Below are positions 47,103 through 57,438 of a stretch of 64,000 bases of DNA, one piece after another. Both the position numbers and the translations under genes were made by a program. Position 1 is the first letter of the stretch. Every line of letters starts with the position of its first letter. The notes below the pieces were generated by a model. The model searched no databases and had not been told where the DNA came from. It worked only from the letters and a program-made list of their open reading frames with translations. The DNA lies in the NCBI GenBank assembly GCA_027422505.1, contig JAPQWV010000017.1, positions 21,283,501 through 21,347,500 on the forward strand, in the 5' to 3' direction. This DNA is from Craterostigma plantagineum (lineage: Eukaryota; Streptophyta; Magnoliopsida; Lamiales; Linderniaceae).

Positions 47103-50100
47103 ATCTCCCCCTTTGTGCTTGATTGCGTCTCCACGCCGTTTGTCCTCGTCGGGCGTAATATGATCTGCGCAAGCCCAGCGCATGCTCGTAGTTCCTCAGA
47201 GTGATCCTAAGCTCCAGTCGCTCCTCGATATCTTCAAGCAATTCCATTAGGAGCGGTTGTTCTCTCACGAACCTGTGGATCCTCAACATAGTGTCTCTGT
47301 TGATTTCTTCCAACCTCTGCTCGATGTTTTTCCTGATGACCTTGAGCGTCCCATCGCAAAACTTATGAATCTCAGTCTTCAGTATCAACCTATTCTTCTT
47401 TGCTATTGGGTTGTGGTAGGTGATGCCTAGGAATGAGCTGATGTGCACGTGATTGTTGGGAAGCCCTTCGATCTCAGGTCCTTTGTTGAGTGGAGCGGTC
47501 ATGTTGACCTTCTTCATATTGCTCTCCAGAGCCATCTGAAGGTCGTGTGCGGCATAGTACTTGACCTGGCGCAACATGAACCGGTAGAGCCCTTCGAGGC
47601 CTTCTGTCTTGATGAAGCCCTGAGGACCTTTGTACTTCTCCACGTATAGCTGATAAAGACGGTACACTTGATCGGCGGGCAGGTACGGCAGGTCGCTCTC
47701 GCTCAGTTCCTCTCGGGTCCTGTCCACGCGAGCGATGATGTAGTGAGGTGTTGGAAGTCGTCCTTTGTCACAGTAGACGCTGAGTAGTTGGCTTATTGGG
47801 GAGAGACTCTTATAATGACTTTTGGTTTGTGTCTTAGTCATCCCCAGCCTAACGTCAGGTCCTAGTTTGGTCAGCATCCAGAGGTAGGTCATTCTCTTCT
47901 GCTGATCTCAATGAGAGATCCCTTTGAGCTCGAACTCGTTCGGCTTCTTCACTCTGTCCGGAGACCTCCAAATATTCTCATGAACGTCTTCGAGGAAGGG
48001 AATTTCAATTTGAATGTTTTCCCATTGCGTGTCGATCCGGACGGTCCCTGGCGTTAGCCTTGGAGAGGGAACCGCCTGTTGAGCTATTAACTCTGGTAGC
48101 CTTGGGATAACTCGCTCGTAGTCTTCACCTTCCTGAAGCTCGTCGTCTTCTATGAGTACGAGATCTATGGACGCTTGTTGTAGAAAGCGCCGAACGTCGT
48201 GAAGCCGTTGTCTTTGATGCTCCTCGGGCATGGAGTGGGTCATCCACTGTCCTTCAAAGATGTACTTGTCTAGGGCTTCGTGTGGATTGACGCCATTTCC
48301 AGAGGGTCCCGGTTGGTCTGGAACGACAGGGAGTGGCTTGGGTAGCTGCTAGAGCTACAAGCATCGCAGCGCTTGCTTCTTCTTTCGGAAGCAAGGGGCT
48401 TGAGTAGATCAGTGGTGTGGGCGGAGGCGTGCTGAGATGAAAGGTTGGTGGGTCGATGTGGGCGGTGCGGTGCATGGTGTGGGTAGTTTGGGCTTGGTGG
48501 GTGGTTTGTGTTTGGGTTCGTTAGGTTTGTGTTTGGGTTGTTTGGTTTTCACCAGCTCCAGCGCTTGTCTGCGTAGCGCCCGAGCCTTGTCCTTGGCCAC
48601 TTGATGATGTCCTAGGCCTCTTCTCCCCCTCATGAGGGTCCTGATCGTCAGGATCGTCATGTCTGCACCGTGAGTGGGAGCTTTGGCTGCGGCAGGTGTC
48701 GGTCGGAGGCTCAGGATGATCCACCAATCGCCGATAGAGGGATTCTTCTTGAGGCGATCGGATGGACAGGCCTATCAAACGGGCGAGGAGTATGTCGTGG
48801 AGCTCGGTGACTGGGATTGTGTATGGGTTGATGAGGATGGAGGAAGTGGCTAGAGGGTCGGTGGGTGTGGGTTGTGGAGGTGTGGGGTTGGTTCGTGACG
48901 ACGGGCCTTCTGAGGCAGGTGCTTTCCCGGTATCTCTTGGGATGCCTCGAGTGCTTGGAGTACTCTCTCTGTGATCTTTTCTTCCATTGATTGTACATCG
49001 GCAGAGAGAGCGGCCTGGAACTGTTCGGTCGTCACGAAGGGTGCGGACGCCTCCTTAGATGGACCAGGACGACTGACATCGCCTGTTATCAACCCGTGAG
49101 TAGACACCGACTCTGTGGGTTGGCTCACAGTCACTTGAGGTTGTGACTGTATGAGACTTCCACCCAATCCTCGAGTCGAATCCTGAGGATTCGTCTCTAT
49201 GGGTGTTGTTGCAGGCTCGGGTTGCACCTGCAAACTATACACCACAGGAGTAGGTTGCGGCTCAAGATTGAACGAAGAAGTGCCGGCAACCCTTGTCGTT
49301 GTGGTCAGCAGGGTATCTGGTGCATCGGTGAAAGCTGGGAAGAGGGACTCCATTTGTATAATAAGTCGTCTGGGAGTCCGTCTTATCAGGCTAATCTCCT
49401 CATCTGACTCCGTGTCGGATGGTGTAGCTGTGTGAGGAGTGGGATCACGTGCAACATCCCTTAGAGCCTGATTCGGCACCAGTGGAAGCGAGTTTTGCGC
49501 AATTTTTGTCTCGGGCTGTGCTTCTTGATGAAGAACCTCCTCAAAGGTATCTTCGAGCACGCCTACAATTGTAAGGGCTCTTCCACTTGTAATTCAAGGT
49601 CAGGAGCCTCGAGTTCCATCTCCGTAGCCTCGACGTCTATCAGCGTATCATCGACATCGGGCAGTGGCTCTTCGACCAATGGTGGCTCCTGAGCTAGCTC
49701 CTGAGTGACATCATCAATCGTCGCGTCCTCAGGGCTTAGCTGTTGTTGTTGTTGTTGAGGGCTAGCTCCAAGCACTGTCGGGGGCCCTGGAATCATTTCC
49801 ACGGTGAGATTTCTGTCCCGACAGTATAGCTTGTAGACGTCTTCGTTGCGGTCCGCGAGACGAAGGAGCTCGAAAGGGATCGGCATCGACGGTTGGTCCA
49901 GGTCCGTGAGCCGTGGGTTGTGGAAGAACTTGAGCCTTGGTGGTTGGTAATTTCCGCCAGGAGGCAGAGTAGGGATGGTCTGGTGCAGCGCCATGATCTC
50001 CCTGATGATGATGCTGAACCACCGAGCATAAGGTACGTTCTTCGATCGCCGGTTTTCCTTCTGCCGAATCTGGTCCGCGAGGTCGTTCCAGATCAGCTGA

Positions 50101-50657
50101 GTGTAGTCGTAATTTCTTGCGAAGGCGATGCCATGGAAGATCCTCAAAATGTTGTTGTTGCCCTTATCAAATCCTGCGTGCTTGGGCGACAGGCACTTAT
50201 TCACTATTCCGAATAGTGTCTTCCACGGGTGTGGGATTCCGCTGCTCTGGACCTGAGCTAATCTTGTGAGCGGCGGTTGGTATCCGATGTGCAAAAATTC
50301 TTGAATCATCTCGGCCTCGGATGGGAGCGGGTCGTAATTAGTGCTGTGTGGCAAGTCTAGTAACATGCCGAACTGGTTCTTGTCCATGCTGATGTGCCGC
50401 GTCCCGATCCTTGTTGAGAACCTGAAAGCTCCATTGTCCACTTCTCCTTGTATGCAGCCCCAGAACTGCTGGAGATATACCATCGGCACTGATGCGGTTG
50501 CCGTTAATGCATGCCAGATGGGGTGACCTCTCAGGATAGAGACAATAATCTCGTCCGAGCATCGAAAGGTGGTCAGATCGAGCTGAAAATTTGTATCCTG
50601 TACCTTTAGATACATGTTGTGGTCGTATATGTGATTGTATCTTGGATAGCGATCCAT
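47098..50657 (-). pseudogene. Element F long ORF, function unknown (plant transposon-associated protein)
   Basis: Minus-strand coding region starting at the ATG at 50657 (MDRYPRYNHIYDHNMYL), directly after TTATTTTTTTCAG, a consensus 3' splice site. The first 365 codons are open to 49563 and include TASVPMVYLQQFWGCIQGEV, FSTRIGTRHISMDKNQFGML and IVNKCLSPKHAGFDK. This resembles the conserved N-terminal domain of proteins found in plant LTR elements and often labelled 'putative plant transposon protein' (from memory, untested). It then continues through several frameshifts: a Pro/Thr-rich linker (49560-48850), a charged linker, and the helical C-terminus (47892-47098). The stop codon overlaps the first bases of the LTR. 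No gag-pol domains are present. Confidence 0.7.
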
Positions 50658-51011
50658 CTGAAAAAAATAAGATACATGAAAGTTTATTAGTTCAATTTTA
50701 TTTTCAGTCGAAGTATGAATAAATTTCATCAAACTATAGTAATATCGTAAGTAATAGCATGTTCGATGAATTTTGAATTGAAATCATATCGAATGCATAG
50801 TATATGCTCAATTTTGAAAAATCGTAATGGCATGAATGTAATTTCGAATGAAGTAAAAATCGCGTGAAAAATAGTTCGAAATTTTTCTAAGTGTTGAATC
50901 GTGAAAAAGGATACTGTTCATGCCGAGAAAATTTTCGCTCGATAAAATGGATTTTGAAAATGATTTCCTATGCATTGATTTCAATTGTAATGACTCAGTT
51001 CGATTTTTCGA

Positions 51012-52340
51012 TCGAGAAAATTTTATACGCAAAGGTCCGCTACAGATTAAAAGACTTAGTAAAATTTTCTAAGTATTGAAGTTGAAATCGAGACTCTAGT
51101 CGACCTATTTTACGATCGAGAAAAATTCCGTGTAAATTTACGATCGAGAAATTATTTCTCAGGTAAATTTACTATCGAGAAATTTTCCTCGATTGAATAA
51201 AATTTCGATTTGAAATTTGTCGAGCGGAATGTGATTTTTGATTGCAAGTAAAATAATTTTCGCTGCGATATAATTTTATCGAGAAATTAGTCAACGAAAG
51301 ACTAAGTCAATCGTCGAGAAATTTTCAATCAATTAGATCTCAGGCGGCGAATTTTGAGATCGAAAAATTAAGTGTTGAAAAATTAATTTCTCGCTGCTAA
51401 TTTTTTGCGATCAAATTGAAATTGAATCGAAAATTTCTATTTTGCGATCGTAAGTTTTACGCTCGATAAAATTAGCATCTAAATTGTCTAATTAGTGCGT
51501 AAGTTTTTCGCTGATAAAAATCCTAATTAGATTTCTCGATGGTAAGTAAAATTTTCGGTCAAAATCTTCTATCGTGGCGACTAGATCAGAATTTTACCGA
51601 ACGAAAAACTAATTCTACACAAACAGTATCTCAATTAAATCGGAATTCAATTAAGACTGTTTGCGATCGACAAAGTTCTTCGATGGCCTTAAAAACTCAA
51701 ATACCAGTTTCATCAAAACTCAGATTACAGTCGAAGATGCAGATTTTCCGAAGATCCATTCTATCAGATTCATAGAGAATATCGAAACTATCTTAAGTGC
51801 AGGCATTAAACTCAGATGAGGTTCAAAATCAAGCCTAAAACACTATGAAATAGTATGCGATTTTCTCAGTTTTGAAGAACAGTCGAGAAACTAACATAAA
51901 TCATGCGAAAAACTACAAAATGCAGATGCTAACGAAGTTAAATCACACGCAAATGGCAACAGATTCTCATTTCTACCTTAAACAGACAATTTCGTGTTGA
52001 AGATCGAAAGATTTTTGAGAAGTTTGAACTGTCTGTGAAAGTTTTTCGCGAGAGAAATTTTTGCGATTTAGGGTTGCGTGAGAAAAAGTTTTTCGACTGA
52101 CAAAAGTTAAACTTTTATTAACTATCATTAAGTCAAATGTTGGGTTTGCGATTGGACGTTTTGCGATTAAATGGATCAGGCCCATTACTATTTGCGCTCG
52201 AGAAATTTTTGATTTGAAAATTTCCTCCCAATTCAAATTTTTCGATCGCAAATTATCGCGGCCAATCAAAATTGTTCCCAACACTGTTTACGATCGAGAA
52301 ACTTATGATCGTGAATTAAGTCTTCTATCTAGTTTCTCGA
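51012..52340. repeat. Tract with reiterated TCGAGAAA motif
   Basis: Eleven exact copies of TCGAGAAA or its complement: 51012, 51116, 51144, 51175, 51279, 51314, 51532 (complement), 51883, 52198, 52294 and 52333 (complement). Many are preceded by CGA, giving CGATCGAGAAA. The copies are irregularly spaced in otherwise AT-rich DNA upstream of the element F ORF. No gene is seen in 50733-52380. Confidence 0.8.
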
Positions 52341-53802
52341 CAGTAAGTACTCCTAAAATTTTTCAGATTGACCCCTATTTCAAAATAAAACCCTTTGTAA
52401 GACTCCCCCTTAGTAATTAAAATAAATGCAATTATCTCCTTGTATTTTCCGTGTAGTAACGTCTAGCTCCCCTGGCAGAAATTTAAAGTACCACTCAGAG
52501 ATAAGCGTTAGTAATGATGGAGTTAATCAACAATTATTTTTGGCAGTTTTATCTTTGAAATATTTGGTCTTGTGTCTAGCTCCTCTCTTTGTAGTGTCGA
52601 CATCTCGCTCCTTAATTTCGAAAGATCTGAAATACTCAGAGAAAAACGTCAAAAATATTTGGAGCTAATCTACAAGTCCTATACTTGCTCCCCCTCAAAT
52701 GATGCACACGAATTGATTAATTATGCAAGCATATGAAATCAATTCAAGGCACGAGCACACAAATTTACCAAGTAAGCATGTGTACATGGTCCCCGAAAAC
52801 ACGTACATTAAAATATTGTGTGAGGGTAGAAGCAATGAAAAATTTATCGCATTTAAACAATTAAGCACCAATGCAACCTAAAATTGCATTTAGAATGTGC
52901 GATATACTAAAGAAATTCGCATTTATTCAATTCAACGCAAATGAAACATAATATTTCATGTCAAAATGTGCGAATTTTATTATTTATTGTTTATTTATTA
53001 TTATATATATGTATAAATTATTTTTTTTTATATATATTTTTTTATATATGGGGTCAGATTATTTTGGTTCGATCAATCGTCACGCCTAAAATTTTACGAG
53101 ACATTTGAAAGAAGAAAATGCCGTCAAGTCATGTCGTCAAACTAACGTCCAAAGTCCATAAACTGGTCCATTTCGACAACTCTCACCAGGTTCGCTCTTG
53201 CTCTCATTTAGCTATCTTGGGATTTTTATATTTTTATCACTCAAGTCAACACAAGCAATTTTAAGTCAATTTACCTGTGATCGAGGCATTTTTAATCATT
53301 TCATCTAAGCGAGAGACCGTCTATGTGGAATCAAAGGGTTGTAAGGGTTATAATTTGGCTAGGACTTAGAACGGAAGGAATTTAAAGGAAAGTGAGCTTA
53401 TCTCTTCATCGTCTTCCAATTCTACGTCCGTCTTCCAATTCTACGTCCCTCTCCTTTAATCTCCCTCTTTTTCTTTTAAGAACTATCCCCTTTTTTTGTT
53501 ATGCTCAAGCTGAAGTTCTTCTTGTTGGTTCTCGGGCCGATACTGAGCTCCTCTTCTCTTAATCCCTATTGAGGTTTCAGAGATTATCAATTTGGAGAAG
53601 TTCTCGGTTATGGAATTCGTACCCGAGGCTGCACTCCTCTTCTCGTTTCCCGATATAAGACCGGATTATCGTTGGAGAAGTTCACTTCGTGGTGCTCCTC
53701 TTCCAGCCGTTCTGACGAGCGTACGAGATTATCGTTAGAGAAGTTCACAGCAGGATCCATGCCACTTTCTACAAGGTAGTCGGAAGGCCGGTTCCTTTGA
53801 CG
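52341..53802. other. Non-coding region with short tandem repeats
   Basis: No gene is seen. A perfect 19-bp tandem duplication CGTCTTCCAATTCTACGTC lies at 53410-53428 and 53429-53447. Three imperfect copies of GATTATC...GGAGAAGTTC are spaced roughly 65-85 bp apart near 53582, 53666 and 53730. Two polypurine-like complements (ACTCCCCCTTAG near 52402 and GCTCCCCCTCAAATG near 52687) could mark lost LTR-element ends. Confidence 0.5.
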
Positions 53803-53830
53803 TTGGCCCCTATTGTAGAGCTATCGACTA

Positions 53831-54065
53831 GGTGTGTTCGTTGTTCGGTATACCGACCGAACAAACCGAAATACCGAAATTGTACCGAACCGAACCGAAA
53901 AATTCAGTCCGGTATTCGGTTCTACAAAATAAAATTCGGTAATTCGATATATTCGGTATACCGAATTACCGAAATTTTAAAAATTAAAATATATTTTATT
54001 ATATTAATATCGAAAATAAAATTATAATTATATTAATATGTATTAATTTAATTATTACCGAATTT
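53831..54065. repeat. ACCGAA-rich palindromic repeat
   Basis: Dense repeats of ACCGAA / TTCGGT, including the perfect palindrome TTCGGTATACCGAA at 53952-53965. It occupies the place where copy A has the orphan SABATH exon 1, between the shared 28-bp string and the shared downstream segment. Confidence 0.7.
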
Positions 54066-54599
54066 TTTATTATGTATGTATATTTATATAAATAAAATGA
54101 CTCTACACGATTATTCATAGCCAAAAACTAAGAATAACATAAACATGAATGGCTAAGTATAACAGTATTCTTAATACTTTGTGTTGGGCTGTTATTTTCA
54201 AATACATGATATGTCTGTGTGTGAGAACGATTTGAGGATTTTGGGGCTGAATATTTTTCTGTGTGAGGTCGAAATGAGGAGAATAAAAATAATAGCTTGC
54301 ATTTTTGGAGGAGAATTTTTTAACTACACTTACAGATTTTCTGCTCTCTCTTTCTTTTATTTTTACTTCTCTCTATATCAATCACAAAACGTATGATGCT
54401 AATTTATAATGCTACTATAAGACAAGTGAGGAAAGAAACAATTAGTTTCCTTTCTATGATCCGATCTTCGTTGGCAGATTTTTTGTTTTCTTCCTATGAT
54501 TTGCTTGACTTGTATTCTTCAAAAATTTCGTGATTTTTTTTACTGTTCTAATAGTATTCGAATATTTGTATTAGAATTACTTATTCGAACTTATTTGAT

Positions 54600-56844
54600 T
54601 TTTTTTCTTTTTTCTTTTTACTTTTTTTTTTTACTTTGAGCTTATTCAATAAATTCCTCCCTTAAGCTCAAAGCCTTTCGATCTTCCATCCCGAGCACCC
54701 GCTTCAAATTTTTGAAACGTACCTGTTGGTAACGGCTTTGTGAAAATATCTGCAACTGGTTCAGACTCGCTACGTGCATCATCTTCACTTCTCCATTTTT
54801 CATTTGCTCTCTAATAAAATGGACCGAGCATCAATATGCTTGCTTCTCGCACGATGAACTGAATTTTTCGCCAACTTGTTATCCACTCTCATTTCGGTTG
54901 GCTCGACTTGTTGAACATTTAACTCGATCAACAAAATTTCTCGATCAGATTGCGTGACAGACACACCATGATACTGCTACATATTTCGCTTTACAGGCCG
55001 ATAGAGTCACGATCGGTTGCTTCTTCGATAGCCACGTGAACGTTGTGTTTCATAGATAAAATACATATCCGCCCGTGCTTCTTCAATCATCGATATCTCC
55101 ACACCAGTCACTATCCAAATATCCGATTATTTGCTGTCACTCGCTTGTGAGTAAAACAAACTTAGGATTGTGTTCATTGGATGTATCGAAGAATACTCTT
55201 GATCGCTTTGAGATGCGGCTGTATTGGTTCTTTCATATAGCGGCTAACGACTCCAACGCTATAACCGATGTCGGGTCTAGTGCAAATCAAGTATCGGAGA
55301 CTTCCCACGAGACTTCGATATTCGGTTGCATTTACTCATTGTCCTCCTTCAAACTTGGAATTTTGTTCCAAGTTCCATCGGTGTAGCTACCGACTTGCTT
55401 TCCTCCATTTTATTTTTCTTTAATATGTCCTTTGCATACGCTTCTTGTGACATGAAGATTCTCGTGCTTCTTTGCCCGAATATAAACCAAGAAAATATTC
55501 CATTAGTCCCAAGTCCGTCATCTCGAACTCCTTCGTCACCTTCTTGAAGTTGTTGATTATTTTTTACTTGTCCCCATGAAATCATCAACATAAAGTGCGA
55601 CGATGATCATTTCATCTCCTTCTCTTTTGACCTATAATGCATGCTTGAACTTGTTTCTTTTGAAGTATCCATCGATCCGAGTGTTCCAAGCTCGCGGCAC
55701 TTGCTTCAGGCCGTAAAAGCGCTTTCTTTAACTTCAACATTTTGCCTTATTTCCCGATTTTGAATATCCTGGCAGATGCTCCCAGGGCCGGATTTGGGCC
55801 TGTGCATCCAGGCGTACAACACAGGGCCACAAATCCGACCTGGTGTATATAGGGCCATATTTGTCTCTTTATTTTAAAAACTATTTCTGGCCCATAATCC
55901 ATATAAATTAACAAATATGGACTTTAAAAAATTATAAAAATATTTAAATTTATAATTTAAGGCCTCTCTATGGTATATGACTGGACCACATAAATTGAAA
56001 AACCGGCCCTGGCTGCTCCACGTAGACTTCCTCCTCAAGTTCCCCGTTCAGAAAAGCGAGCTTCACGTCCGTTTGATAGATTGGCCAAGTAAATTGTGCA
56101 GCTTGGTCAAGGAGCAGGCGGATTGTTTCCATTCTTGCAACGAGGGCAAAGACTCCATCGTAGTATATTCCTGCTCCTTGTCGGTAGCCCTTCGCCACCA
56201 ATCTTGCCTTGTCACGTTCGACTTTTTCCTTGAGCGTTCATTTTCTTTTTATAAACCTACTTCACTCCTATGGGTTTCTGTCCGTGTGGCAACTCCACCA
56301 CCTCCCATGTTTCACTTTTTCAATCGCCTTGATCTCCTCGTCCATCGCTGTTTTCCATCTCTTGTCTCTTACAGCTTCTTCGAAACTAATTTGTGCCGAG
56401 TCGACCAGTCAGACTAGGTGAACCTGTTCGTGGTTTCGTACAAATCCAACATGCTTCGCATCCTCGGTTGTCATGGTTCGTCCTCCTCGTTATTTTCTTG
56501 AGATGAAACTGAGACAGGGATTGGAGCAATGCTCAACAGACCTCCATGCGTTGTGTTTTCTTCATCCTGTCAGTCCCACAAACTTTCCTCGTCTACTCGA
56601 ACATCTCGACTTACTATCACCTTTTTATTTTCTAGATCATACAGCCGATACACATTCGTCTTCTCATCATACCCAATAAAATAAGCTTTCTTCTTTTGTT
56701 GTCGAGCTTGGTTCTTTTTTGGTCCGGCACATATACATATGCCACGCTTTCAAAAATTTTAAAGTGTGCTAAGGTCGGCTTCTATCCACTCCAAGATTCT
56801 TGTGGTGTTCGATTCTCCAGGCTTTGATGTGGACATCGTCACAG
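54600..56844 (-). pseudogene. Copia-4 relic (copy B)
   Basis: Counterpart of the 35.4-42.6 kb relic: RT and integrase fragments on the minus strand. Examples are FSWFIFGQRSTRIFMSQEAY near 55440-55510 and KGYRQGAGIYYDGVFALVAR near 56140-56200. It is broken by many stops and by the hAT MITE. Confidence 0.72.
55783..56011. mobile_element. hAT-type MITE in Copia-4 copy B
   Basis: Same insertion as 41431-41737 (CAGGGCCGGATT ... CCGGCCCTG, then GCTGCTCC) but 229 bp because of internal deletions. Confidence 0.82.
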
Positions 56845-57438
56845 TAACACGCTCAAATACTAACAAGTTCACTAGGTCATGCAAGTAGTAAAACAGACGA
56901 AGTCCGAGTATCGATCCACGAGGACAGCTCGACTAACCCTAAGATGTTAATTCTTAATTCTAATTTAGACTAAGAGAATTGTTGTAGGTAGTTTTGATGA
57001 TTTGATAAAAGAGAAGAAACGCAAATAACGAAAGAAATGCAAATAAAATAGACGTGGATAGAGCAATTGACGACGACGTGATCAAGACACATGCTCGGCA
57101 CAAATTATTCCTAAGTGTTCATGCAAAATCATCTATCTAATCAACTTGAATTGAAATCAAGGTGGAATTTCCTAATATATGTGCTACTCGCTATTCACGT
57201 AACTAGCAAGCGAACCAAGAAACTATATTACTATATGACTGTAGTTCCTGCACGTGCATTTGATCTTCGCGAAATTCCCCGAGTTTAGGTGCTTTCGACG
57301 CCTAAGATCTCGGAAACCACACCCACGAAATCAAATTCCATCTCTGGTCGATTTTACATAGTGATGTTCGATATTTTGATCTAACCTTTCTAATTACCTT
57401 TTCGGTCTCATGTATACGCGGTGGCCGATCACACACAC
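56845..57438 (-). mobile_element. Truncated solo LTR in copy B
   Basis: Matches the left part of the 42586-43938 LTR, including CACGCTCAAATACTA and CGGTGGCCGATCACACAC. The rest is missing at the Copia-5 junction. Confidence 0.65.

Larger units (their letters stand above)
54060..57438. repeat. Segmental duplication, copy B
   Basis: Collinear with 34790-35561 plus 40454 to about 43210. It lacks Copia-3 (intact GCTAC at 54769-54773), has a roughly 50-bp deletion relative to 35225-35275, and ends where Copia-5 begins at 57439. Confidence 0.88.
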
